Assembly (NCBI GenBank): GCA_023419315.1
Contig: JAEZYE010000052.1
Location: forward strand, 195,936-259,935
DNA length: 64,000 bases
From: Pseudomonadota bacterium
Lineage (GTDB): Bacteria; Pseudomonadota; Gammaproteobacteria; Xanthomonadales; Xanthomonadaceae
Reading direction: 5' to 3'
Both the position numbers and the translations under genes were made by a program. The notes under the pieces were generated by a model that was not told the DNA's origin, made no database searches, and saw nothing but the letters and a program-made list of their open reading frames with translations. Each line of letters opens with the position of its first letter. Within the stretch, counting starts at the first letter, position 1. Shown here piece by piece: positions 51,356 through 59,727 of the stretch.

Positions 51356-51984
51356 TGCGCACCTGCCTGCTCCTGTTGCTGTTCTGCCCGCTGCTCGCGC
51401 ATGCGGATGAAGTGGCGATTTATCGCTGCATCGACGCATCCGGCGGCGTGACGCTGCAGAACATGCCGTGCCCGAAAGGCATGCGACAGGAAAAAAAGCT
51501 GATGCAGTCGGTGAACACCGTGCCGATGGGGTCCTCGGCAGCGCCTGCAACCGGCGCAACCGCGCCCGCCGCACGCACGCCCGCAACCTCGGCCCCGGCT
51601 CCCGCGACGCCGGCCGTACCGCAGACACCGACCGCAATGACCGCTTCCGAACTCCTGCCGCCCCCGAATCTGTATCGCTGCACGACACGCGGGGAAGCGG
51701 GGAGCTATGTCACCGAAGACAGCGAGCCCGCCTCGCGCTGCGTGGCGCTCAGAACGACCGGACTGGACGGCAATCCCCGGTCCGGCGCCGGTTCGGCATG
51801 CGAAGTGGTGAAGGACCAGTGCGCACGCATTCCCGATGAAGGCCTGTGCGAGGCGTGGCGCAAGAAACGCGATGAAGCCGAAGTGGCATGGCGCTTCACC
51901 CGTCCGGATACCGAAGAGAAGAACCGCGCGGCGTTCGACCGCGTGCAGCGGATCCTCGAGCAAAGCACCTGCGGCGCGAAGTAG
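51355..51984 (+). CDS. DUF4124-type exported protein B (paralogue)
   Basis: The 209-aa product repeats the plan of the previous gene. A signal peptide (MRTCLLLLLFCPLLAHA) is followed by VAIYRCIDASGGVTLQNMPC, then an Ala/Pro/Thr-rich linker (residues about 60-100) and a second cysteine-containing module (LYRCTTRGEAGSYVTEDSEP; CEVVKDQCARIPDEGLCEAW). The pair is a tandem duplication joined by a one-base overlap. Both probably act in the periplasm or on the envelope. No enzyme motif is seen. The stop is 6 bases from the convergent SDR gene. Confidence 0.82.
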   Translation: MRTCLLLLLFCPLLAHADEVAIYRCIDASGGVTLQNMPCPKGMRQEKKLMQSVNTVPMGSSAAPATGATAPAARTPATSAPAPATPAVPQTPTAMTASELLPPPNLYRCTTRGEAGSYVTEDSEPASRCVALRTTGLDGNPRSGAGSACEVVKDQCARIPDEGLCEAWRKKRDEAEVAWRFTRPDTEEKNRAAFDRVQRILEQSTCGAK

Positions 51985-51990
51985 CGCGCG

Positions 51991-52767
51991 TCAGAAACCG
52001 TAGCGCAGGAATCCGCCATCGACCGCGATGCACTCGCCGGTGACGTAGCTGGCGGCGGGCAGGCACAGGAAGCCGACGGCGGCGGCGACTTCTTCCGGTT
52101 CACCGATGCGCCGCATCGGCGTGCGTTCGATCACCTGTTCGTAGTAGTCCGGATCCGAGAGCGGACCGGACGTGCGGCGCGTGCGGATGTACCACGGCGC
52201 CACCGCGTTCACGCGTATTCCGTCCTCGGCCCACTCGGTCGCAAGGTTGCGCGTCATCTGGTGCATGGCGGCCTTGGTCATGCCATACGGCGCACCGCTG
52301 CGCACCGCGGTGATGCCGGACACGCTGCCGACGTTGACGATGGCCGAACTGGCGTGGCGCGTCAGCAGCGGATGCGCGTAGCGCGACAGTTCGAACGCGG
52401 AGAACAGATTGGTTTCGAAGATGCCGCGCCATTCGTCTTCGGTGTAGTCGATCGCCGGACGCGTGACGTTGCCGCCGGCATTGTTGACCAGCACGTTGAG
52501 GCCGTCGGCATGATCTTCCACCCAGTCGAGTACCGCGCGGCGATCCTCGTCGTCGGCGACGTCGGCGGCCAACCCGAGGATGCGGCGATCGGGGAATTCC
52601 TCGGACAGTTCTTCGCGCGCCGCGTCCAGCAGATCCGCGTCACGCGCCACCAGCAGCGTGTCGGCGCCGAAGCCCAGCAGTTCGCGCGCGATGGCCAGTC
52701 CGATGCCGGCGCTCGCGCCCGTGATCAATGCGATCTGCCCGTCCAGTCGCCAGCGATGCGAGGTCAT
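51991..52767 (-). CDS. short-chain dehydrogenase/reductase (tropinone-reductase-like)
   Basis: The 258-aa protein is a classical SDR: cofactor site ALITGASAGIGLAIARELLG, NNAGGNVTRP (N-N-A-G), the catalytic Ser in NVGSVSG, and Y-G-M-T-K (YxxxK). The C-terminal VTGECIAVDGGFLRYGF is typical of the tropinone-reductase-like, NADPH-using subgroup, but substrate and cofactor preference are unknown. The start ATG at 52767 begins MTSHRWRLDGQIALITG; the upstream in-frame reading lacks protein character. It is convergent with the DUF4124 pair and divergent from the small lipoprotein gene (58 bases apart). Confidence 0.9.
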   Translation of the reverse strand: MTSHRWRLDGQIALITGASAGIGLAIARELLGFGADTLLVARDADLLDAAREELSEEFPDRRILGLAADVADDEDRRAVLDWVEDHADGLNVLVNNAGGNVTRPAIDYTEDEWRGIFETNLFSAFELSRYAHPLLTRHASSAIVNVGSVSGITAVRSGAPYGMTKAAMHQMTRNLATEWAEDGIRVNAVAPWYIRTRRTSGPLSDPDYYEQVIERTPMRRIGEPEEVAAAVGFLCLPAASYVTGECIAVDGGFLRYGF

Positions 52768-52825
52768 GCCGCCACTCCAGCCGAATCGGCGTAGCATAGC
52801 GCCAGCCATCGAGCGGGGGTACGGA

Positions 52826-53044
52826 ATGAAGCGCTGCATGCTGTTGGTGTTGTGCCTGCCGTTGTTCGCGTGCCAGCCCAAGCCACCCCCGACCGACGAA
52901 CGTCCGGAGCCGCAAGCGGCGCGCGCGACCGAAATGCGCGATGCCATCCAGGCCCCGATCGACAAGGCGCGCGCGGTCGAGAAGCAGGTGCAGGATGCTG
53001 CGGACAAGCAACGCGCCGAGATCGACGCCGCCACTGCGCAGTAG
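52826..53044 (+). CDS. small lipoprotein
   Basis: The 72-aa product has a lipoprotein signal peptide with lipobox L-F-A-C (MKRCMLLVLCLPLFACQPK), so Cys-16 would be lipidated. The mature protein is about 56 residues, proline-rich at first, then a charged helix (RATEMRDAIQAPIDKARAVE KQ...) that could form a coiled coil. No family is recognised. A GGGGGTACGGA site lies ahead of the ATG. A bidirectional terminator follows 38 bases later. Confidence 0.8.
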   Translation: MKRCMLLVLCLPLFACQPKPPPTDERPEPQAARATEMRDAIQAPIDKARAVEKQVQDAADKQRAEIDAATAQ

Positions 53045-53082
53045 CGGCCTCTCTGCTGCCCCGCGGAGGCTCCAAAGAAAAA

Positions 53083-53107
53083 GCCCTCGTTTCCGAGGGC
53101 TTTTTTT
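53083..53107. terminator. bidirectional Rho-independent terminator
   Basis: GCCCTCG and CGAGGGC pair over a TTTC loop with seven T on the right and AAAGAAAAA on the left, so it ends the lipoprotein gene on the plus strand and sppA on the minus strand. Confidence 0.9.
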
Positions 53108-53126
53108 CAAGCGGCGGTAACGCGGA

Positions 53127-55034
53127 TCAGAAACCGCAGAAGCAGTAGGCCGCTGCCTTGACCGGTGCACCCGAACGGTCCTGCATCGCCGATTCCAGGA
53201 AGCGCAGTTGCGCTTCGGTGTGCGGCAGGCGCTGCGCGAGCATCGCGCGGGCGATGTCCGAATCCTTCAGCCACAGCGCACCCATGTGCGTACCGGCCAT
53301 GCGTCCCATGAACTGGGCGAACGGCGACGCCATCTGCTCGATGTAACGCACCCGGTAACCGTCGCCTTCGGCGATCTTCGCGCGCTTGGCCGCATCATCC
53401 AGCGCCGCCTGCATGCCGCCGAGTTCATCGACCAGTCCGCGCTCGCGCGCCTGCGCGCCGCTCCACACGCGACCGCGTGCGACCTCATCGATCGCTTCGA
53501 CCGGTTTGTTGCGCGCCGCAGCCACCTTGCCGGTGAAATCCGCATAGCCCTTGTTGATCACCGACTGGATCACCTGGCCCACCGCCGGGTCCAGCGGACG
53601 CGTGATGTCGAACGCGCCCGCAAAGCGCGTCGTGCCGACACCGTCGGTGTGCACGCCGATCTTTTCCAGCGTGCGCGGCACCGTCGGGATCATGCCGAAG
53701 ATGCCGATCGAGCCGGTGATCGTGGACGGATCGGCGTAGATGCGATCGGCATCCATCGAGATCCAGTAACCGCCGGAAGCCGCCAGGTCACCCATCGACA
53801 CCACGACCGGCTTGCCGGCCTTTTTCAGCGCGGCCACTTCACGGCGGATCTGTTCGGAAGCGAACACGCCGCCGCCGGGCGAATTGACGCGCAACACGAC
53901 CGCTTTCACGTCGGTGTCGTCGCGTGCTTCGCGCAGCAGGGCGGACGTGGATTCGCCGCCGACGCGACCGGCCGGCTGCTCGCCGTCGGTGATCTCGCCT
54001 TCGGCCACCACCACTGCCACCTGCGGGCGACGATCCAGCGCGGAGGGGCGCTGCGTTTCCAGATGGGCGAGATACCCGTCCAGATTGACCTGGCGGAAGC
54101 CGGTCTCCGAATCCTCGTCAGCCACGCCGCGTTTGATCAGCAGGTTTTCCACGTCTTCGCGCGTCTTCAGCCCATCAACCAGCTTCTGCTGCAGGGCGAA
54201 ACGGGCCAGATCGCCGCCGGCGGCGGCAATGCCTTCCGGCAATGTGTCGATGCCCGACGCCAGCTGCTGCGGCGTGAGCTTGCGCGCCCGCGCGATGTCG
54301 CCCAGATAGCGCTGCCACACGTCGTTCATCCAGAACAGGTCCGCTTCCTTGGCTTCCGGCGACGCGGCGTCCAGTACGTACGGTTCCACCGCCGACTTGA
54401 ACTCGCCGACACGGAACACGTGCACGTCCACGCCGAGCTTGTCCTGCAATGCCTGCCGGTAGTACTGGCGGTAGCGGCCAATGCCTTCCAGCAGCAGGCC
54501 GCCCATCGGGTCGAGGTAGACCTCGTTCGCCTGCGCGGCAAGCAGGTACTGGTTCTGGCCGAGGTTCTCGCCGAACGCGATGATCGGTTTGCCCGTGGCG
54601 CGGAAACGCTGCAACGCGGCGGCGACTTCGCGTAGCGACGCATAGCCGCTGGGCTGCAGGCCGTCCACGCGCAAAAACATGCGTTCGATGCGCTTGTCCT
54701 TCGCCGCGCCATCAATCGCGCGCACCAGATCGCGCAGCTGGACTTCGTCGGCGTCCTTGTCGTTGATCAGCTTGGCCAGCGCGCGCGTGGCCGGATCCGC
54801 GCTGTACTGCTCGACGAGACGGCCTTCGGGTGCGATGACCAGCGTGGTGCGCTCGAACAACGGCGCGCCGGCGCCGCTGGACTTCAATCCCGCGACCACG
54901 ATCATGAACATGACCAGGAACAGCAGGAAGCCGAAGAACAGCAGGTTGAGGAACAGCTTGCGGGCGAAATTCACCACGTTCCACAGACCCACGAAGAACG
55001 TGGCGACGGGACCGCGGCGGGCAGGTACGTTCAT
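53127..55034 (-). CDS. sppA: signal peptide peptidase SppA (67-kDa type)
   Basis: The 635-aa protein is the long, duplicated SppA type. It has one N-terminal membrane segment (residues about 27-50, LFLNLLFFGFLLFLVMFMIV) and two peptidase S49 halves. The catalytic dyad is Lys-213 in VFRVGEFKSAVEPYVLD and Ser-420 in VVSMGDLAASGGYWISMDAD, matching E. coli Lys-209/Ser-409. It degrades cleaved signal peptides at the periplasmic face of the inner membrane. Length agrees with E. coli (618 aa). It ends at the bidirectional terminator. Confidence 0.95.
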   Translation of the reverse strand: MNVPARRGPVATFFVGLWNVVNFARKLFLNLLFFGFLLFLVMFMIVVAGLKSSGAGAPLFERTTLVIAPEGRLVEQYSADPATRALAKLINDKDADEVQLRDLVRAIDGAAKDKRIERMFLRVDGLQPSGYASLREVAAALQRFRATGKPIIAFGENLGQNQYLLAAQANEVYLDPMGGLLLEGIGRYRQYYRQALQDKLGVDVHVFRVGEFKSAVEPYVLDAASPEAKEADLFWMNDVWQRYLGDIARARKLTPQQLASGIDTLPEGIAAAGGDLARFALQQKLVDGLKTREDVENLLIKRGVADEDSETGFRQVNLDGYLAHLETQRPSALDRRPQVAVVVAEGEITDGEQPAGRVGGESTSALLREARDDTDVKAVVLRVNSPGGGVFASEQIRREVAALKKAGKPVVVSMGDLAASGGYWISMDADRIYADPSTITGSIGIFGMIPTVPRTLEKIGVHTDGVGTTRFAGAFDITRPLDPAVGQVIQSVINKGYADFTGKVAAARNKPVEAIDEVARGRVWSGAQARERGLVDELGGMQAALDDAAKRAKIAEGDGYRVRYIEQMASPFAQFMGRMAGTHMGALWLKDSDIARAMLAQRLPHTEAQLRFLESAMQDRSGAPVKAAAYCFCGF

Positions 55035-55101
55035 TTGCGAGAGCTCCGTGATTCTGGGGCCAGCTTAGCCGGTGGTGCGTGCAGGGCGCATGCGCCTGAA
55101 G

Positions 55102-56478
55102 TCATCGTCCCGCAGGAAACCCGGCGGTCAGCAGGCGCTGGCTGCTGCGATTGAAACGCCAGCCGAGACTGACGGCCGCGGCCGTCAGGCCGAGGATGAG
55201 GCCCAGCCACATCCCTTGCGGGCCCCAGCCGAGACCCAGGCCCAGACCCGCGCCCAGCGGCATGCCCAGGCCCCAGTAGGACACCATCGCCAACCACATC
55301 GGCACGCGCGTGTCCTTCAGTCCGCGCAGCGCGCCGGCCGAGAGCACCTGGATACCGTCGGGGAACTGGAACGCCGCGGCGAACAGCAGCAGCGCGCCGG
55401 CGAGGCCGGCAACCGCGAGATCCTGGGTGTACAGCGAGACGACGGCGTCATGTCCAAACAGCAGCACCAGCGCCGACATCGCCTGCGTCGCGAGCACGAT
55501 GGCATAGCCGGCATGGGCGGCGCGGCGGATGCCGGCGGCGTCGCCCGCCCCCAGTGCATGGCCCACGCGCACCGTGGTCGCCTCAGCCACGCCCATCGGC
55601 ACCATGAAGCACAGCGCGGACACGTTGATGGCGATCTGGTGCGCGGCCGCCGATACCGCGCCCAGCCGCGCAATCAGCAACGCGGTAACGATGAACAGGC
55701 TGCCTTCCATCAGCACGGTGATGCCGATCGGCAGCCCGGTCTTCAACAACTGGCCGATCGCCTCTTTGCGCGGCGGCTCGAAATGACTGAACAGCTTGAG
55801 CGGCGCGAACCGCCTGGAGTGCCAGAGGTAGAACGCGAAGCAGGTGGCCTGCACCCACATGGTGATGGCGGACGCCACGCCCAGGCCGCCCGCGCCCCAT
55901 TCCGGAAATCCGAACTTGCCGAAAGTCAGCACGTAGCCGACCGGCGCCAGCACCAGCAGCCCGCCGAAACCGAGCAGCATCGTCGGCAGGGTCCAGTGCA
56001 GCCCTTCGCTGAGATAGCGCATGCAGAAATAGAACGTCAGCGCGGGCACGCCCCAGCGAATCGCATGCAGGAAATCGGTCGCCCCGGGAATGATGTCGGG
56101 CGCGATGCCGAACCACGCCAGGCCATACGGTGCCAGCGTCAGGAACAGGAACATCAGCAGGCCCAGCCCCAACGCCAGCCAGAGCGCCTGGCGGAACAGC
56201 GGCGCGATTTCATCGCGACGGCGCGCGCCATCCAGTTCGGACACCGACGCCGTAAGCGAGATCAGCGTGCCAATCGGCACCATCATTGGCAGCCACAGCA
56301 AGGCCGTGCCGACCGTGACCGAGGCCAGCGTCTGGGTGCCGTGATGGCCGGCGATGACGTTGTCGACGAAGCCGATCAGTCCGGTGGATACATGGCCGAG
56401 CACCAGCGGCAATGCAAGCTTCGCGGAAGCGCGGACCTCGTCGCCGAAACGCGGCGACGGGACAAAGGAATCAGACAT
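55102..56478 (-). CDS. MATE family efflux transporter (NorM-like)
   Basis: The 458-aa protein has about twelve hydrophobic segments in two similar halves, typical MATE organisation. N-terminal marks are ASAKLALPLVLGHVSTGLIG and DNVIAGHHGTQTLASVTVGT; the second half has LLKTGLPIGITVLMEGSLFI, GAVSAAAHQIAINVSALCFM and GVAEATTVRVGHALGAGDAA. MATE proteins expel cationic drugs or dyes using Na+ or H+ gradients. Substrates are not predictable. It is on the same strand as sppA, 67 bases upstream, and divergent from the DUF3667 gene. Confidence 0.92.
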   Translation of the reverse strand: MSDSFVPSPRFGDEVRASAKLALPLVLGHVSTGLIGFVDNVIAGHHGTQTLASVTVGTALLWLPMMVPIGTLISLTASVSELDGARRRDEIAPLFRQALWLALGLGLLMFLFLTLAPYGLAWFGIAPDIIPGATDFLHAIRWGVPALTFYFCMRYLSEGLHWTLPTMLLGFGGLLVLAPVGYVLTFGKFGFPEWGAGGLGVASAITMWVQATCFAFYLWHSRRFAPLKLFSHFEPPRKEAIGQLLKTGLPIGITVLMEGSLFIVTALLIARLGAVSAAAHQIAINVSALCFMVPMGVAEATTVRVGHALGAGDAAGIRRAAHAGYAIVLATQAMSALVLLFGHDAVVSLYTQDLAVAGLAGALLLFAAAFQFPDGIQVLSAGALRGLKDTRVPMWLAMVSYWGLGMPLGAGLGLGLGWGPQGMWLGLILGLTAAAVSLGWRFNRSSQRLLTAGFPAGR

Positions 56479-56579
56479 GGGGGAGACCGCCGGACTACGG
56501 TCGCGCGGAGCCGCGCTGGCACCGGGTCACGGGAGGCCGGTATCTTACCCGCTCGCTTCCGGGGAAGTCAGAATCGCTC

Positions 56580-57701
56580 ATGAGCATTGCCGCCGAAACG
56601 CACGACGGTCCCGCCGCGTGCGAGAACTGCTCGACGCCGCTGCAAGGTCGCTACTGCCACCAGTGCGGCCAGACCGCACACAATCCGTTGCGGCACTTCG
56701 GTCACGCCGTCGAGGACGTGTTCGAATCGTTCTGGCATCTGGACGGCCGCATCTTCCGCACCCTGCGCGATCTGTGGTCGCCCGGTCGCCTGGCCAATCG
56801 CTATCTCGCCGGCCACCGCGCGCCCTACATCGCGCCGCTGCGCCTGTTCGTGGTGCTCAGCGTGCTGACGTTCTTCGTCGCGCAATACGCGGTCAGCCTG
56901 GGACCGGACGTCAAGATCGATGGCAAGCCGGTCAATACCGGCACGGCGGTGGCCGACAACGCCTTCCGCGACGAAAAGACGGTGGACGAAGTCATCCAGT
57001 CACGCGATGAAGCCGTGCGCGCCCTGGAAGAAGGCAAGTCCAACTCGTCCGGCATTCCGGGCATGGACGTCGCGATGGATCGCAGCATCGAAGCCATGCG
57101 CGAGCAGGCGCGCGTACGCATTGCCGAGATTGATCCGCAGCATCCGGAACTGAAGAAAGCCGATCTCGCCACGGCCCCCATCACCCGGACGGCTTCGGTG
57201 AAAACCGGTTTCGCGGATCGCTGGGCGGAAAAGAAGGTCGAGCGCGCGAAGGAAAACCTGGATCGCTTCAGCAAGGAACCTGACCTGTTCAAGCGCGCGA
57301 TGCTCAGTTCGATCCCGACCGCGCTGTTCTTCCTGGTGCCGATCTTCGCGGCGTTCCTGAAGCTGGCCTACATCGAAACATCGCGCGGCTATCTCGAACA
57401 TCTGGTCGTTGCGCTCTTCAGCCACGCCTGGCTGTGCCTGGCGTTGCTGGTGATGTGGGCACTGATTGGCCTGGATGCCTGGATCAGCCCACACGCCCCG
57501 TGGTTTGGCGTCGTGATCGGCGTGCTGGAGTTCTTCCTGTGGGCGTGGATGCCGATCTACCTGCTGATGATGCAGAAGCGGGTATACGCGCAGGCCTGGT
57601 GGCTGACGGTGCTCAAGTACTGCGTGATCGGCACGGTCTATCTGGTGCTGGTGGCGTTCGGTGCGTCGTTCATCGCGATCGGCACGGTGTTCGCCGGCTG
57701 A
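56580..57701 (+). CDS. DUF3667 membrane protein with N-terminal zinc ribbon
   Basis: From the ATG at 56580 this gives 373 aa. It has a zinc ribbon (C-x2-C at 14-17 and C-x2-C at 26-29, in ACENCSTPLQGRYCHQCGQ), HFGHAVEDVFESFWHLDGRI, and RTLRDLWSPGRLANRYLAGH, which are the DUF3667 marks. After one membrane helix (LRLFVVLSVLTFFVAQYAVS), a long soluble helical section (residues about 120-245) is followed by four membrane segments. Function is unknown. It is divergently placed from the MATE gene. Confidence 0.85.
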   Translation: MSIAAETHDGPAACENCSTPLQGRYCHQCGQTAHNPLRHFGHAVEDVFESFWHLDGRIFRTLRDLWSPGRLANRYLAGHRAPYIAPLRLFVVLSVLTFFVAQYAVSLGPDVKIDGKPVNTGTAVADNAFRDEKTVDEVIQSRDEAVRALEEGKSNSSGIPGMDVAMDRSIEAMREQARVRIAEIDPQHPELKKADLATAPITRTASVKTGFADRWAEKKVERAKENLDRFSKEPDLFKRAMLSSIPTALFFLVPIFAAFLKLAYIETSRGYLEHLVVALFSHAWLCLALLVMWALIGLDAWISPHAPWFGVVIGVLEFFLWAWMPIYLLMMQKRVYAQAWWLTVLKYCVIGTVYLVLVAFGASFIAIGTVFAG

Positions 57702-57723
57702 AGCCGGAAGCGGCATTGCCGCG

Positions 57724-58308
57724 TCACTGGCTCCGGCGGCGATGCAGCCAGTCCGCGCGCTGGGCGGCAGGCACGGCCAGCAGTTCGCGGCGGAATGCAT
57801 CCCGCGATTGCGGCGGGATCTGCTGCGCCAGCGCGGCAAGATCCTCGCGCTGGCTGGCGTCGGTCTGCCGGAGCAGTTGCAGCAGCGGCGCGCGCTGATC
57901 ACCCGGCACATAGGCGAACAACGGCTGCAAGCGCATCCAGTCCGCGCCCAGTTCCGGCCCCAGGCCCCAGGCACGTTGCTGCGTCCGGTCCTGGGTCGCG
58001 AAGACCTCGCGCAAGCGCTGCTGTTCGGCCTCCGGCAAGTGGGAGAAGGTTTGCGCCGCACCGCGCAGCCGCATGCGTTGCGCTTCGTCGAGCGCACGCC
58101 AGGCCGCATAGCGCGCGCGCCGTTCGGTGCGCTCTGCGGGCGACAACGCATCCCAGCTTGCGATCCGGGACGTCAGCTCGATGCGCGTGGGCGGCGGCAG
58201 GGCGCGCCATTGCATCAGCCTGGCGGTCCAGATTTCCGGAACGTCGCCGGCCCACGCCAGCACACTCATGCAAAGCAGCGCAAGCACGCAGGCTTCAGAA
58301 CGTCGCAT
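57724..58308 (-). CDS. DUF3106 exported protein
   Basis: The 194-aa product has a signal peptide (MRRSEACVLALLCMSVLAWA). Repeated arginine-rich W-x-A-L-S/P-x-x-R/E helical blocks (MQWRALPPPTRIELTSRIAS; WDALSPAERTERRARYAAWR; LDEAQRMRLRGAAQTFSHLP) match DUF3106. Its start lies 14 bases inside the end of the sigma-like gene, so the two are coupled. Function unknown; periplasmic. Normal length for the family (about 190-200). Confidence 0.85.
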   Translation of the reverse strand: MRRSEACVLALLCMSVLAWAGDVPEIWTARLMQWRALPPPTRIELTSRIASWDALSPAERTERRARYAAWRALDEAQRMRLRGAAQTFSHLPEAEQQRLREVFATQDRTQQRAWGLGPELGADWMRLQPLFAYVPGDQRAPLLQLLRQTDASQREDLAALAQQIPPQSRDAFRRELLAVPAAQRADWLHRRRSQ

Positions 58309-59299
58309 CGCGGCCTTCCTCCGTGGGAACGGATGCGTCTATCGCGGCCGGATCCACCGCATCACCCGGCACGCGCGGCTGCGCGCCCGCCAGATACCAC
58401 GCATGGAGCGCGGCATCCTGGGCCACGGTGAGCGCTTCGGGATCGCGCAGCAGATCGAGGTCGGGATGGTTGGCCAGTGCTTCTTCCGGCGTCACGCGCT
58501 GCGCCGGTTCGGATGCTTCCGCAAGAGGTTCGGTGACGATGACCGGTTCCGACAGGCCCGGCGTCCCATCGGGATCCAGCGCCGTCTCGCGCACGCCGCC
58601 CGCCGGCCACATCCAGGTGGCCGCAAGTACCAGCGCCGCCAGCATCACCACCGTGACAATCGCCCAGCCGCGCCAGCGGGGAGCCCGTGACGTCGAAGGC
58701 GTCGCCGGACCGGAGCGGCTGGGGGTGGACGCTGCGGTGCGTTCCGGTGCCAGCGCGCGCTCCCGCAGCCGGGCCAGTCTCTGCATGCGCGCTTCGGGGA
58801 GCTCCCGCATGCGGGATTGGATAGCCTCGGCCAGTGCGCGCCAACCGTCGGCGTCGGGCTTTCCGGCCGGCGTGCGCGGGCAGGCCGCGGCCAGCGCGGC
58901 CCGATAGCGGACCAGGTCCGTGCACAGCACCTCCGTTGCTTCGTCCTCCGGCAGGCCGGCGGCAAGCCGGCTGAGCAATGCCTGCCGGTCTTCGGCGGCG
59001 AGCGTCGCAAGGTGCATGACGGGCGGCCCCCAGCGCGAGGCAGTGGTGGGGCGCAACGCGGGTGACATCGCCAGCCGCTGCCAGAATCGGCGCGGCCAAT
59101 CGACCACCGGGATCTGCACGGCTTCCTGATGGAAGCTGCGAATGGTCGTGGCGACCACCAGGTCGCCCTGCTCGGCATCCCCGCACTGCAACTCCGCAAA
59201 AAGCGCCGCTCGCCGCTCGACGCTCCGCAGGAAGGCCGCCAGCAAGTCCGGGTGCGAGGGTTTGACTGACGCGGATTCTTCCGTTCGGGGGGCGCTCAT
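58295..59299 (-). CDS. membrane-tethered ECF-sigma-like protein (degenerate)
   Basis: The 334-aa product begins at the ATG at 59299. Residues about 17-140 read like a diverged ECF sigma factor. There is a region-2-like stretch (LAAFLRSVERRAALFAELQC; FHQEAVQIPVVDWPRRFWQR) and a region-4-like stretch, LATLAAEDRQALLSRLAAGL and P-E-D-E-A-T-E-V-L-C. Residues about 211-230 are a membrane segment (GWAIVTVVMLAALVLAATWM) and the last 100 residues should be outside. A sigma-type domain followed by a membrane anchor resembles anti-sigma fusions, but no standard region 2.4 promoter-reading helix is visible. So whether it still binds polymerase is open. It overlaps the DUF3106 gene. Confidence 0.6.
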   Translation of the reverse strand: MSAPRTEESASVKPSHPDLLAAFLRSVERRAALFAELQCGDAEQGDLVVATTIRSFHQEAVQIPVVDWPRRFWQRLAMSPALRPTTASRWGPPVMHLATLAAEDRQALLSRLAAGLPEDEATEVLCTDLVRYRAALAAACPRTPAGKPDADGWRALAEAIQSRMRELPEARMQRLARLRERALAPERTAASTPSRSGPATPSTSRAPRWRGWAIVTVVMLAALVLAATWMWPAGGVRETALDPDGTPGLSEPVIVTEPLAEASEPAQRVTPEEALANHPDLDLLRDPEALTVAQDAALHAWYLAGAQPRVPGDAVDPAAIDASVPTEEGRDATF

Positions 59300-59322
59300 A
59301 GCGGCCGCATCATAGCGGCCGC
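59297..59322. repeat. tandem 12-bp repeat at the start of the sigma-like gene
   Basis: CATAGCGGCCGC occurs twice with a 14-bp period; the first copy contains the minus-strand start codon. The second copy has an out-of-frame ATG. Confidence 0.7.
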
Positions 59323-59511
59323 GCGGCACTTTCCGGCTCCCTTGACAGCCTCGACAAATCTGCTCTCCCAAGCAGCGCAAGGGTTTCGCGGATCCACGTT
59401 GTGCACAGCGGTCACGGGACTGTCACGACCGTCCGGAAGCGGACGCACAGAAATCACATTTCAACTTGGTTTCACATTTAAGCGGTTGATTCGAAAGATA
59501 ATTTACGCTTT

Positions 59512-59528
59512 GGCGTTTTTTTCGCCAA
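59512..59528. repeat. 6-bp inverted repeat with T5 centre
   Basis: TTGGCG and CGCCAA flank TTTTT. It could be an operator half-site pair. Confidence 0.6.
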
Positions 59529-59589
59529 TGGCCGGAGGAAGGCCCGAAACAGCCGCGAGACGCGTGGAGCAAAGGCGACATGCACAGGC

Positions 59590-59612
59590 TTATCCACAGA
59601 CCGTGTGGATAA
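59590..59612. promoter_or_regulatory. two perfect DnaA boxes in inverted orientation
   Basis: TTATCCACA (59590-59598) and TGTGGATAA (59604-59612) are both exact matches to the consensus DnaA 9-mer, facing each other across 5 bases. They lie 116 bases ahead of the priA start. DnaA boxes of this quality are normally found at oriC, the dnaA promoter, or titration sites. Confidence 0.8.
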
Positions 59613-59638
59613 GACTGAATCTCTTTTAAGGTCTTGCA

Positions 59639-59682
59639 CTTGCGCGATCTTCGTCAGATTTCTGACAGCTAGATCGCGCAAG
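59639..59682. repeat. nested inverted repeat in the priA leader
   Basis: CTTGCGCGATC (59639-59649) and GATCGCGCAAG (59672-59682) form a perfect 11-bp stem. Inside lies GTCAGA-TT-TCTGAC (59653-59666). As RNA it would be a stable two-part hairpin 46 bases before the priA ATG; as DNA it could be a cruciform or operator. Confidence 0.8.
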
Positions 59683-59727
59683 CTCGACGCGGTCTTCCTG
59701 CATGAGCCCGGTCGCTAAACTACTGAC

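Larger units (their letters stand above)
59300..59727. other. 428-bp divergent intergenic region upstream of priA
   Basis: Unlike the rest of the window it is AT-rich in the middle (59455-59525). It holds four inverted repeats: TTGGCG/CGCCAA (59512-59528), paired DnaA boxes (59590-59612), an 11-bp pair at 59639-59682 and, inside that pair, GTCAGA/TCTGAC (59653-59666). A GATAAT -10-like element is at 59499-59504. No ORF with protein character was found. The layout resembles a replication or DnaA-responsive control region. Confidence 0.65.
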
